A stretch of 64,000 bases of DNA from Zoroaster sp. YZ-2022 (Eukaryota; Echinodermata; Asteroidea; Forcipulatida; Zoroasteridae), in NCBI GenBank assembly GCA_029582265.1, contig CM055828.1, positions 4,881,402 to 4,945,401 on the forward strand. Reading direction: 5' to 3'. The position numbers and the translations under genes are program-made. Positions 49,101-61,100 of the stretch are shown here, one piece after another; position 1 is the first letter of the stretch; each line of letters begins with the position of its first letter. The notes under the pieces were generated by a model that was not told the origin of the DNA, searched no databases, and saw nothing but the letters and a program-made list of their open reading frames with translations.

Positions 49101-52100
49101 CATGTAGTACTACTGTGATAGACCTACAGGTATGTATAGAAGCCCAGCTTGTTTGTCATGTAGTACTACTATGATAGACCTACAGGTATGTATAGGAGCC
49201 CAGCTTGTTTGTCATGTAGTACTACTATGATAGACCTACAGGTATGTATAGAAGCCAAGCTTGTTTGTCATGTAGTACTACTGTGATAGACCTACAGGTA
49301 TGTATAGGAGCCCAGCTTGTTTGTCATGTAGTACTACTGTGATAGACCTACAGGTATGTATAGGAGCCCAGCTTGTTTGTCATGTAGTACTACTATGATA
49401 GACCTACAGGTATGTATAGGAGCCCAGCTTGTTTGTCATGTAGTACTACTGTGATAGACCTACAGGTATGTATAGGAGCCCAGCTTGTTTGTCATGTAGT
49501 ACTACTATGATAGACCCTACAGGTATGTATAGGAGCCCAGCTTGTTTGTCATGTAGTACTACTGTGATAGACCCTACAGGTATGTATAGGAGCCCAGCTT
49601 GTTTGTCATGTAGTACTACTATGATAGACCCACAGGTATGTATAGGAGCCAAGCTTGTTTGTCATGTAGTACTACTGTGATAGACCTACAGGTATGTATA
49701 GGAGCCCAGCTTGTTTGTCATGTAGTACTACTATGATAGACCTACAGGTATGTATAGGAGCCCAGCTTGTTTGTCATGTAGTACTACTGTGATAGACCTA
49801 CAGGTATGTATAGGAGCCCAGCTTGTTTGTCATGTAGTACTACTATGATAGACCTACAGGTATGTATAGGAGCCAAGCTTGTTTGTCATGTAGTACTACT
49901 GTGATAGACCTACAGGTATGTATAGGAGCCCAGCTTGTTTGTCATGTAGTACTACTATGATAGACCTACAGGTATGTATAGGAGCCCAGCTTGTTTGTCA
50001 TGTAGTACTACTGTGATAGACCTACAGGTATGTATAGGAGCCCAGCTTGTTTGTCATGTAGTACTACTATGATAGACCTACAGGTATGTATAGGAGCCCA
50101 GCTTGTTTGTCATGTAGTACTACTATGATAGACCTACAGGTATGTATAGGAGCCCAGCTTGTTTGTCATGTAGTACTACTATGATAGACCTACAGGTATG
50201 TATAGGAGCCCAGCTTGTTTGTCATGTAGTACTACTGTGATAGACCTACAGGTATGTATAGGAGCCCAGCTTGTTTGTCATGTAGTACTACTGTGATAGA
50301 CCTACAGGTATGTATAGGAGCCAAGCTTGTTTGTCATGTAGTACTACTGTGATAGACCTACAGGTATGTATAGGAGCCCAGCTTGTTTGTCATGTAGTAC
50401 TACTATGATAGACCTACAGGTATGTATAGGAGCCCAGCTTGTTTGTCATGTAGTACTACTGTGATAGACCTACAGGTATGTATAGGAGCCCAGCTTGTTT
50501 GTCATGTAGTACTACTATGATAGACCTACAGGTATGTATAGGAGCCCAGCTTGTTTGTCATGTAGTACTACTGTGATAGACCTACAGGTATGTATAGGAG
50601 CCCAGCTTGTTTGTCATGTAGTACTACTATGATAGACCTACAGGTATGTATAGGAGCCCAGCTTGTTTGTCATGTAGTACTACTATGATAGACCTACAGG
50701 TATGTATAGGAGCCCAGCTTGTTTGTCATGTAGTACTACTATGATAGACCTACAGGTATGTATAGGAGCCCAGCTTGTTTGTCATGTAGTACTACTATGA
50801 TAGACCTACAGGTATGTATAGGAGCCCAGCTTGTTTGTCATGTAGTACTACTATGATAGACCCACAGGTATGTATAGGAGCCCAGCTTGTTTGTCATGTA
50901 GTACTACTATGATAGACCTACAGGTATGTATAGGAGCCCAGCTTGTTTGTCATGTAGTACTACTATGATAGACCTACAGGTATGTATAGGAGCCCAGCTT
51001 GTTTGTCATGTAGTACTACTATGATAGACCCTACAGGTATGTATAGGAGCCAAGCTTGTTTGTCATGTAAGTACTACTATGATAGACCACAGGTATGTAT
51101 AGGAGCCCAGCTTGTTTGTCATGTAGTACTACTGTGATAGACCTACAGGTATGTATAGGAGCCCAGCTTGTTTGTCATGTAGTACTACTATGATAGACCC
51201 TACAGGTATGTATACCAGCCCAGCTTGTGTGTCATGGACTACTAATATGATAGACCTACCGGTATGTATATGATCCCAGCTTGTTTGCCATGTAGTTCTA
51301 CTATGATAGACCTACAGGTATGTATAGGAGCCCAGCTTGTTTGTCATGTAGTACTACTATGATAGACCCTACAGGTATGTATAGGAAGCCAAGCTTGTTT
51401 GTCATGTAGTACTACTGTGATAGACCTACAGGTATGTATAGGAGCCCAGCTTGTTTGTCATGTAGTACTACTGTGATAGACCCTACAGGTATGTATAGGA
51501 GCCCAGCTTGTTTGTCATGTAGTACTACTATGATAGACCTACAGGTATGTATAGGAGCCCAGCTTGTTTGTCATGTAGTACTACTGTGATAGACCTACAG
51601 GTATGTATAGGAGCCCAGCTTGTTTGTCATGTAGTACTACTGTGATAGACCTACAGGTATGTATAGGAGCCCAGCTTGTTTGTCATGTAGTACTACTGTG
51701 ATAGACCCTACAGGTATGTATAGGAGCCCAGCTTGTTTGTCATGTAGTACTACTGTGATAGACCCACAGGTATGTATAGGAGCCCAGCTTGTTTGTCATG
51801 TAGTACTACTGTGATAGACCTACAGGTATGTATAGAGCCCAGCTTGTTTGTCATGTAGTACTACTATGATAGACCCACAGGTATGTATAGGAGCCCAGCT
51901 TGTTTGTCATGTAGTACTACTGTGATAGACCTACAGGTATGTATAGGAGCCCAGCTTGTTTGTCATGTAGTACTACTATGATAGACCCTACAGGTATGTA
52001 TAGGAGCCCAGCTTGTTTGTCATGTAGTACTACTATGATAGACCCACAGGTATGTATAGAAGCCCAGCTTGTTTGTCATGTAGTACTACTATGATAGACC

Positions 52101-52884
52101 CACAGGTATGTATAGAGCCCAGCTTGTTTGTCATGTAGTACTACTATGATAGACCTACAGGTATGTATAGAAGCCAAGCTTGTTTGTCATGTAGTACTAC
52201 TGTGATAGACCTACAGGTATGTATAGAGCCCAGCTTGTTTGTCATGTAGTACTACTATGATAGACCTACAGGTATGTATAGGAGCCCAGCTTGTTTGTCA
52301 TGTAGTACTACTATGATAGACCTACAGGTATGTATAGGAAGCCCAGCTTGTTTGTCATGTAGTACTACTATGATAGACCCTACAGGTATGTATAGAAGCC
52401 AAGCTTGTTTGTCATGTAGTACTACTGTGATAGACCCACAGGTATGTATAGGAGCCCAGCTTGTTTGTCATGTAGTACTACTGTGATAGACCTACAGGTA
52501 TGTATATGAGCCCAGCTTGTTTGTCATGTAGTACTACTATGATAGACCTACAGGTATGTATAGGAGCCCAGCTTGTTTGTCATGTAGTACTACTATGATA
52601 GACCTACAGGTATGTATAGAAGCCAAGCTTGTTTGTCATGTAGTACTACTGTGATAGACCTACAGGTATGTATAGGAGCCCAGCTTGTTTGTCATGTAGT
52701 ACTACTGTGATAGACCTACAGGTATGTATAGGAGCCCAGCTTGTTTGTCATGTAGTAGGCCCTACTACTATGATAGACCTACAGGTATGTATAGGAGCCC
52801 AGCTTGTTTGTCATGTAGTACTACTATGATAGACCTACAGGTATGTATAGGAGCCCAGCTTGTTTGTCATGTAGTACTACTATG
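46147..52884. repeat. 56-bp satellite array, about 120 copies
   Basis: Head-to-tail units with consensus parts GATAGACCTACAGGTATGTA, TAGGAGCCCAGCTTGTTTGT and CATGTAGTACTACTATG. The spacing is 56 bp (for example GACCTACAGG at 46151, 46207, 46263). Most units differ only at a few sites: ACTATG or ACTGTG, AGGAGCCC, AGAAGCCC or AGAAGCCA, GTAGTA or GTAATA. GTAGTACTAC is a perfect 10-bp palindrome. Indel variants (GACCCTACAGG, GACCCACAGG, AGGAAGCC, AGAGCCC) cluster at 49510-49630 and 51020-52460. A degenerate patch sits at 51210-51300 and a palindromic 8-base insertion near 52758. Because 56 is not a multiple of three, long ORFs arise only where indels restore the phase. Confidence 0.97.
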
Positions 52885-53351
52885 GAAAAATCTGGTAATA
52901 GTTGTTGAATTGTTGGGCAATTTCTTTTCACTAACGTGACACAGGAAGTAGAAAGCAAATTTGTTTCTTTTCAATTGATCTTTACAGGCGTAGAATGCAG
53001 CGCCCACGCCACTATTGCTGTTTATAGGCAGTCTAATTTACCTACTTCCGTGCTTCCATTCACCAAAGGGTCCTTGAATGAAATTAAAACAAATTTCTGA
53101 ATTATGCCTTGACTGTAGGTCTATATGAAAATGAGCAACTTGGCCGACAAGGATAGGACTATACATTGAAATATTAATTAATTGTCCCAAATTTTCAAAA
53201 ACATTCTCAGAAACGTGCCGACCAAAATAAAAATAAGTTGAACTTTCTCCATGTTATTGTCATCGGCCTATGCATATTTCTTGATCCGTTCCAGTGCTAT
53301 TGATTAGGAAAAACAACTATACCCATGCACGGCAATGAAATGTTGCAACCC
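52885..53351. other. Spacer between tandem arrays
   Basis: Single-copy-looking sequence of moderate GC content, with no gene or repeat recognised. Confidence 0.5.
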
Positions 53352-53930
53352 TGCAGTTTACCACCTTGCATACAATATTTATCTCCCTGTAGTTTATCAC
53401 CCAACAGTTTACCACCCTGCAGTTTACCACCCTGCAGTTTATCACCCTGCAGTTTACCACCCTGCAGTTTATCACCCTGCAGTTTACCACCCTGCAGTTT
53501 ATCACCCTGCAGTTTACCACCCTCCAGTTTATCACCCTGCAGTTTACCACCCTGCAGTCTATCATCCAACAGTTTACCACCCTGCAGTTTACCACCCTGC
53601 AGTTTACCACCCTGCAGTTTACCACCCTGCAGTTTATCACCCTGCAGTTTACCACCCTGCAGTTTAACACCCTGCAGTTTAACACCCTGCAGTTTAACAC
53701 CCTGCAGTTTAACACCCTGCAGTCTATCATCTAACAGTTTACCACCCTGCAGTTTACCACCCTGCAGTTTACCACCCTGCAGTTTACCACCCTGCAGTTT
53801 ATCACCCTGCAGTTTACCACCCTGCAATTTACCACCCTGCAGTTTACCACCCTGCAGTTTACCACCCAGCAGTTTACCACCCAGCAGTTTTCCACCAAGA
53901 AGTTTACCACCATGCACAGACGTTTACCAC
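53352..53930. repeat. 15-bp minisatellite, about 37 copies
   Basis: Unit CAGTTTACCACCCTG (contains the PstI word CTGCAG across units). Variants carry TTATCACC, TTAACACC or TCTATCATCYAA. The variant pair at 53551 and 53716 is 165 bp (11 units) apart, so part of the array was duplicated as a block. Because the unit is a multiple of three, several frames on both strands stay open for 60-230 codons (pentapeptides PCSLP on + and GGKLQ on -). This is expected from periodicity and I do not call a gene. Confidence 0.95.
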
Positions 53931-54461
53931 CTTTTCAACCTCAAGCCTGTGGTTGTTCACCGCAGGGTAAGATGTTGTAAGAACAGTATAGCAGAAGGTG
54001 TCACCCAGCTCCACTAGTTTCCTGGGGAGTCTTGGTATCCCCATTTGGAGAATATGGTTTCAATTATGATTAATAGAGTAAATTTCAGTCGGGATAAAAG
54101 TTAATCCCATTCGGGGTAGCTGCCATCAACCCCCTTGAGCAAAACGAAACAGTGGTAGCCGTCACAACAACTATCTTGTGGTTAGGGCAAGCCGCGAGTT
54201 CTCCCCCCTACCAGGAGACTAAATATTAGTAACTGTTACGGTTTGTGACGGGATCGAGTAAATGCCCTGACGGTCTCCATTAAAGCCGTCCTTTTCCATT
54301 GAATGAGTATTGTTCAACTTGGAGACAATATATTACAGTCTGGGATATTCCCAACTTGAACGATGAAAGGGAAGGGGTTTCAAGGCGACTGTTATTTAAG
54401 CCCATTGGGTGGAAAACACCCAGGTGGGATTTGCCGTCATTTGGTTAATTGCCATCTCCCC
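53931..54461. other. Spacer between tandem arrays
   Basis: About 530 bp of mixed sequence, no gene or repeat recognised. Confidence 0.5.
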
Positions 54462-55597
54462 AGTCCCACACCCACCCGCAGTCCCACACACACCCACAGT
54501 CCCACACCCACCCGCAGTCCCACACCCACCCGCAGTCCCACACCCACCCACAGTCCCACACACACCCACAGTCCCACACCCACCCACAGTCCCACACACA
54601 CCCACAGTCCCACACACACCCACAGTCCCACACCCACCCACAGTCCCACACACACCCACAGTCCCACACACACCCACAGTCCCACACACACCCACAGTCC
54701 CACACACCCACAGTCCCACACACACCCACAGTCCCACACCCACCCACAGTCCCACACACACCCACAGTCCCACACACACCCACAGTCCCACACACACCCA
54801 CAGTCCCACACACACCCACAGTCCCACACATACCCACAGTCCCACACACACCCACAGTCCCACACACACCCGCAGTCCCACACACCCACAGTCCCACACC
54901 CACCCACAGTCCCACACACCCACAGTCCCACACACCCACAGTCCACACATACCCTCAGTCCCACACCCACCCACCGCGCCACACATACCCTCAGTCCAAC
55001 ACACACCCACAGTCCCACACATACCCACAGTCCCACACCCACCCACAGTCCCACACACACCCACAGTCCCACACACACCCACAGTCCCACACATACCCAC
55101 AGTCCCACACCCACCCACAGTCCCACACACACCCACAGTCCCACACACACCCACAGTCCCACACACACCCACAGTCCCACACCCACCCACAGTCCCACAC
55201 ACACCCACAGTCCCACACACACCCACAGTCCCACACATACCCACAGTCCCACACCCACCCACAGCCCCACACATACCCACAGTCCCACACACACCCACAG
55301 TCCCACACATACCCACAGTCCCACACCCACCCACAGCCCCACACATACCCACAGTCCCACACCCACCCACAGCCCCACACATACCCACAGTCCCACACAC
55401 ACCCACAGTCCCACACATACCCACAGTCCCACACCCACCCACAGCCCCACACATACCCACAGTCCCACACACACCCACAGTCCCACACATACCCACAGTC
55501 CCACACCCACCCACAGCCCCACACATACCCACAGTCCCACACCCACCCACAGCCCCACACATACCCACAGTCCCACACACACCCACAGTCCAACACC
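54462..55597. repeat. 18-bp C/A minisatellite, about 63 copies, G-quadruplex-forming on minus strand
   Basis: Unit CCCACAGTCCCACACACA with variants CCCACCCACAGTCCC, CATACCCACAG and CAGCCCCACAC, plus a few units shortened by 2 bp. In the right half the variants recur in a block of about 72 bp. The + strand is almost only C and A with one G and one T per unit. The minus strand therefore has GGG runs spaced 1-7 nt throughout (GGGACTGTGGGTGGGTGTGG plus G). ORFs of 167-436 codons exist in several frames on both strands; they are artefacts of a period divisible by three. Confidence 0.96.
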
Positions 55598-55803
55598 CAG
55601 TATCGTAACAATCAGAGTAGACTTTCAACTGGGCATGGAATCGGTGTCCATATATAGTTTAACATGTGACTGAAAATTACCGGGTCATTTATGCAGTAGC
55701 AACGGTAATATACCTTATGTGGTGTATTATTTTCAGTAACTGAGTTAATTTACTAGCACTCCGAATCCATGCCCTGATGATCGTGATGATACTGTCCCTT
55801 TAA
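55598..55803. mobile_element. MITE family T2, copy 3, left end lost into the minisatellite
   Basis: Begins inside the T2 terminus at CAGTATCGTAACAATCAGAG, directly after the last CA-rich unit. Ends GATCGTGATGATACTGTCCC plus TTTAA. The first ten or so bases of the usual end (TTAAAGGGG) are missing. Confidence 0.8.
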
Positions 55804-56265
55804 ATTAGGAAAAAAATTGTGCGGCACCCAAGGCATATATTTTGATTGGGGGAGGGATTTATTGTGCCCCCACCCAGAGGCCGAAACCAGCATAGTTTAT
55901 AAGCCGATTATATTCAGTTTCAAGTTCATATTTATGTGTTCTGCACACCCCAGGCTTGTCAATGCAACATAACCCTCCGTTAAAGCTGTTTGAGTAATAG
56001 GATGACCTCTATTTGAGGCTGCCTACACAAGATATTGTTCACATGAGCAGAAGAATTATAAATAAACATCTGAGCCTGAAGCCCAGGTATAGCATGGTCT
56101 GACCTTGTGAAAACTGCAGCCCAAGTGCACGAACACGGTCCTTAAAGGGGTAGGCAATGATTTGGACCACACTATCGGTATTCTTGAAAACCGTAATAAT
56201 GAACACAGCTTTAAATAAAAATATATTTCTTGAAATATTCATGTATCAGGTGCTATCATTTGCAA
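55804..56265. other. Spacer, no gene recognised
   Basis: Between two T2 copies. Contains TTAAAGGGGTAGGCAATGAT (near 56142), which resembles a lone MITE end. Confidence 0.45.
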
Positions 56266-56490
56266 TTAAAGAGGCAGTATCATCACGATCAGAGCAGACT
56301 TTCAACAGGGCATGGAATCGATGTCCTAGTTTAAGATTAACACATCGACTGAAAATTAATTACTCATAATATGCAGCAGCAATGGTAATATGACCTTATC
56401 ATGTGGGGTATTATGGCAGTCACTGAGTTAATCTAAAACTAGCATTCTAGTTCTATGCCCTGTTAAGCGGTTACTAATGTTGCTGTTTAA
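56266..56490. mobile_element. MITE family T2, copy 4, TTAA at both ends
   Basis: TTAAAGAGGCAGTATCATCA at the left; TAATGTTGCTGTTTAA at the right. The interior has GCATGGAATCGATGTCCTAG and ATATGACCTTATCATGTGG, as in copy 1. Confidence 0.85.
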
Positions 56491-56757
56491 AACAGGTGAA
56501 AGTAAATTTATTGAATTGTATAAGGATTTTTCGGTAATTGTCCAGAAGTGAAGATTTTTTTTCCAAAAGTGTGTAAACTTTCAAATAATATATATAATAA
56601 TAATAATCAATTGAAGGTGTGTGTTTATTGGTGATTTGACAAGTGTAAATATTAAACTGGAACCAGTGGATGCCGGAGAATTGTACATAATAAACGTGTA
56701 AATAAATATATTACTGCTTGTGTCCTCGTGTCTTTCACTGAGTCTTTCGGTAATGGC

Positions 56758-57790
56758 TATCCTCTAGGGGTTAGTTGTGACAGTCCCTTTACAGAAATAA
56801 TTTCCCAAATGAATTTCTGTAATTTTTGGTGAACAAAGGCTTAACCCCTCGTGATTTAAGGGAAATAAATATTGAGGCTTACCCCTTTGTGATTTTAGGG
56901 AATAACTATGAAGGCGTACCCCCTTGTGATTTTTTTGGGGGAAACTACAAGGCTTTCCTCCTTGCGATATTTGTGACAAAACTACACCCTGTGATTTTGT
57001 GGGGAAAAAACAAGGTTTACCCCCTTAGATTTGTTTTGGGGAAAACTAACTACAAGGTTTATCCCCTTGCGATTTTTGGGAAAAACTACAGTGATTTTTT
57101 GTGAAAAAGTGCACAGCTCATCCTTTGCAGTTTTTGGGAAAATCTACAATGATTTTTGATGAAAAAAACACCAGGCTTACTACTTGCCATTTTTTTTTTT
57201 TTTTTGTGGGGAGAGAAATACAATGCTTTCCCTCATGATTGTTGGGTAAATACACAATTACAAGGCTTACATCCTTGTGATTTTGGGGAACATGACAAAG
57301 TACCTGGCTTGTTACCCCCTTGCGAAACTATACAAGTGAAAAAAACAAAAAAGGCCACTTGTAATTTTTGGCTTTGTTGAGAATAATTTGAAACCCAGCC
57401 CCTGTTTTACCGATTTCTCTAAGCCTACATCAAGAAGTTGAAACATGATAAGAGATTAATCGTGATGGATAGCCTGATCGGCTTACCGATTCTCTCAAAT
57501 CCTTTTTGAGAAAACGGCAAGACTTATACCCTTTGCGATTTGGGGGAAATACAAGGCTTAGGCCCCTACCCCTTGGAATTTTTAGGGAAAAACAAGGTTT
57601 ACCCCTTGTGATTTTATTTGGGAAAAACTACAAGGTTACCTACCCCTATTGATTTTGATATACAAGACTTACCCCTTTTGATTATTAGAAAAAACTACAA
57701 GGCTTATTACTTCTTGCGGGGGAAAAACTACTATGTGATTTTTGCGAAATAAACTAAGGCGTATTTTTTAAGAAAAAAATAATTCCACAT
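56758..57790. repeat. Diverged inverted copy of the 37/48-bp array (left arm)
   Basis: Irregular units of the type AAGGCTTACCCCYTTGTGAT, TTTTGGGGAAAAACTAC. The complement of this is the ACAAGGGGTAAGC / GTAGTTTT unit of the array at 58150-64000. Units are degenerate and unevenly spaced, so this arm is older or no longer homogenised. Confidence 0.75.
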
Positions 57791-57855
57791 GATCTTTGAG
57801 TTCCATACACGGTGCACGACTTTAAATATTTAACCTTTCTGTTTAGATTTCATAT

Positions 57856-57926
57856 GCAGCCGTAGCGCAATGCGTAGACGCTAGGTTTCCGACCTAGCGC
57901 TCCGGGTTCAAATCCTACCTTTTTTT
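57856..57926 (+). tRNA. tRNA-like sequence 1, probable pseudogene (apparent anticodon UCC)
   Basis: The A box TAGCGCAATGC (57863-57873) and B box GGTTCAAATCC (57905-57915) are in normal tRNA spacing. The anticodon arm CTAGG-TTTCCGA-CCTAG pairs perfectly and would give anticodon UCC (57888-57890; glycine). A T7 run at 57920-57926 could act as a pol III terminator. The acceptor strands do not pair and the outer T-stem pairs are mismatched, so it is not a functional standard tRNA as written. It may be a decayed tRNA or a SINE head. Confidence 0.5.
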
Positions 57927-57999
57927 CGCACTTGTTGTTGCGCAATCAATATCAACAGTATAAATAGATTAAATTGCATCTCCAGATACCAACGCGGCT

Positions 58000-58116
58000 T
58001 CGTGGCCCCGTGGCCCAGTCGCTTAACCGCTGGTTTGTTCAATCGCGGACATTCCAGTGTTGGCATATTCCGAACCTACTGACCCGGGTTCAAATCCCAC
58101 CTACGTCTTGCTTTTT
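58000..58116 (+). tRNA. tRNA-like sequence 2, probable pseudogene with long insert
   Basis: TGGCCCAGTCG (58011-58021) fits the A box exactly and GGTTCAAATCC (58087-58097) the B box. They are 76 bp apart, longer than in ordinary tRNAs. That would fit a Leu/Ser-type long variable arm plus an intron-like insert in the anticodon arm (CTGG...CCAG). A T5 run follows at 58112-58116. As in sequence 1, the outer T-stem is mismatched. TTGCGCAATC follows both sequences (57938-57947 and 58129-58138), so they derive from one ancestral unit. Confidence 0.45.
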
Positions 58117-58149
58117 ATATTTTAACGGTTGCGCAATCTCAGTTATTTA

Positions 58150-61100
58150 AGTAGTCTTGTAGTTTTCACAAAAAATATCACAAGGGGTAAGCATTGTAGT
58201 TTTCACAAAAAATATCACAAGGGGTAAGCATTGTTGTTTTTCCCCATAAAATCCTCCAGAAATCACAAGGGGTAAGTCTTGTAGTTTTCACAAAAAATAT
58301 CACAAGGGGTAAGCATTGTAGTTTTCACAAAAAATATCACAAGGGGTAAGCATTGTAGTTTTCACAAAAAATATCACAAGGGTAAGTCTTGTAGTTTTCA
58401 CAAAAATTTCACAAGGGTTAAGCATTGTAGTTTTCACAAAAAATATCACAAGGGGTAAGCATTGTAGTTTTTCCCCATAAAATCCTCCAGAAATCACAAG
58501 GGTAAGTCTTGTAGTTTTCACAAAAAATATCACAAGGGGTAAGCATTGTAGTTTTTCCCCATAAAATCCTCCAGAAATCACAAGGGGTAAGTCTTGTAGT
58601 TTTCACAAAAATATCACAAGGGGTAAGCATTGTAGTTTTCACAAAAAATATCACAAGGGGTTAGCATTGTAGTTTTTCCCCATAAAATCCTCCAGAAATC
58701 ACAAGGGGTAAGTCTTGTAGTTTTCACAAAAAATAACACAAGGGGTTAGCCTTGTAGTTTTCACAAAAAATATCACAAGGGGTAAGCATTGTAGTTTTCC
58801 CCAATAAAATCCTCCAGAAATCACAAGGGGGTAAGTCTTGTAGTTTTCACAAAAATATCGCAAGGGGTAAGCCTTGCCGTTTTCCCCAATAAAATCCTCC
58901 AGAAATCACATGGGATAAGCATTGTAGTTTTCACAAAAAATATCACAAGGGTTAAGCATTGTACTTTTCACAAAAAATATCACAAGGGGTAAGCCTTGTA
59001 GTTTTCCACAATAAAATCCTCCAGAAATCACAAGGGGTAAGCATTGTAGTTTTCACAAAAATATCACAAGGGGTAAGCATTGTAATTTTCCCCAATAAAA
59101 TCTTCCAGAATTCACAAGGGGTAAGTCTTGTAGTTTTCACAAAAAATATCACAAGGGGTAAGCATTGTAGTTTTCACAAAAAATATCACAAGGGGTAAGC
59201 ATTGTAGTTTTCACAAAAAATATCACAAGGGGTAGGCCTTGCCGTTTTCCCCAATAAAATCCTCCAGAAATCACAAGGGGTAAGCATTGTAGTTTTCACC
59301 AAAAATATCACAAGGGGTAAGCATTGTAATTTTCACAAAAAATATCACAAGGGGTAAGCATTGTAGTTTTCCCCAATAAAATCCTCCAGAAATCACAAGG
59401 GGTAAGTCTTGTAGTTTTCACAAAAAATATCACAAGGGGTTAGCCTTGTAGTTTTCACAAAAAATATCACAAGGGGTAAGCATTGTAGTTTTCACAAAAA
59501 ATATCACAAGGGGTAAGCCTTGTAATTTTCACAAAAAATATCACAAGGGGTAAGCCTTGCAGTTTTTCCCCATAAAATCCTCCAGAAATCACAAGGGGTA
59601 GTCTTGTAGTTTTCACAAAAAATATCACAAGGGGTAAGCATTGTAGTTTTCACAAAAAATATCACAAGGGGTAAGCATTGTAGTTTTTCCCCATAAAATC
59701 CTCCAGAAATCACAAGGGGTAAGTCTTGTAGTTTTCACAAAAAATATCACAAGGGGTTAGCATTGTAGTTTTCCCCAATAAAATCCTCCAGAAATCACAA
59801 GGGGTAAGTCTTGTAGTTTTCACAAAAATATCACAAGGGGTAAGCATTGTAATTTTCCCCAATAAAATCTTCCAGAATTCACAAGGGGTAAGTCTTGTAG
59901 TTTTCACAAAAAATATCACAAGGGGTAAGCATTGTAGTTTTCACAAAAAATATCACAAGGGGTAAGCATTGTAGTTTTCACCAAAAATATCACAAGGTAA
60001 GCCTTGTGTTTTCCCAATAAAATCCTCCAGAAATCACAAGGGGTAAGCATTGTAGTTTTCACCAAAAATATCACAAGGGCTAAGCATTGCAATTTTCACA
60101 AAAAATATCACAAGGGGTAAGCATTGTAGTTTTCACAAAAAATATCACAAGGGGTAAGCATTGTAATTTTCACTAAAAATATCACAAGGGGTAAGCCTTG
60201 CAGTTTTTCCCCATAAAATCCTCCAGAAATCACAAGGGGTAGTCTTGTAGTTTCACAAAAAATATCACAAGGGGTTAGCCTTGTAGTTTTCACAAAAAAT
60301 ATCACAAGGGGTAAGCATTGTAGTTTTCACAAAAAATATCACAAGGGGTAAGCATTGTAGTTTTTCCCCATAAAATCCTCCAGAAATCACAAGGGGTAAG
60401 TCTTGTAGTTTTCACAAAAAATATCACAAGGGGTAAGCCTTGTAGTTTTTCCCCATAAAATCCTCCAGAAATCACAAGGGGTAAGTCTTGTAGTTTTCAC
60501 AAAAAATATCACAAGGGGTTAGCCTTGTAGTTTTCACAAAAAATATCACAAGGGGTAAGCATTGTAGTTTTCACAAAAAATATCACAAGGGGTAAGCATT
60601 GTAGTTTTCCCCAATAAAATCCTCCAGAAATCACAAGGCGTAAGTCTTGTAGTTTTCACAAAAATATCACAAGGGGTAAGCATTGTAGTTTTCCCCATTA
60701 AAATCTTCCAGAATTCACAAGGGGTAAGTCTTGTAGTTTTCACAAAAAATATCACAAGGGGTAAGCATTGTAGTTTTCACCAAAAATATCACAAAGGGTA
60801 AGCATTGTAATTTTCACAAAAAATATCACAAGGGGTAAGCATTGTAGTTTTCCCCAATAAAATCCTCCAGAAATCGCAAGGGGTAAGTCTTGTAGTTTTC
60901 ACAAAAAATATCACAAGGGGTTAGCCTTGTAGTTTTCACAAAAAATATCACAAGGGGTAAGCATTGTAGTTTTCACAAAAAATATCACAAGGGGTAAGCA
61001 TTGTAGTTTTCCCCAATAAAATCCTCCAGAAATCACAAGGCGTAAGTCTTGTAGTTTTCACAAAAATATCACAAGGGGTAAGCATTGTAGTTTTCCCCAT

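Noticed and set aside
49446..52939. Repeated peptide MYRSPACLSCSTT in the 56-bp satellite
   Set aside because: 56 bp is not divisible by three. These ORFs exist only where 1-bp insertions restore phase, and the array is non-coding.
53297..54017. 206- and 230-codon ORFs in the 15-bp array
   Set aside because: The period is a multiple of three and ORFs are open on both strands. Composition is dictated by the repeat, so I treat it as non-coding.
54363..55673. ORFs of up to 436 codons across the C/A minisatellite (both strands)
   Set aside because: The 18-bp period keeps several frames open at once, and the competing translations (PTHTHS, HTPTVP, THPQSH) are equally long. No start context, splice sites or domain.
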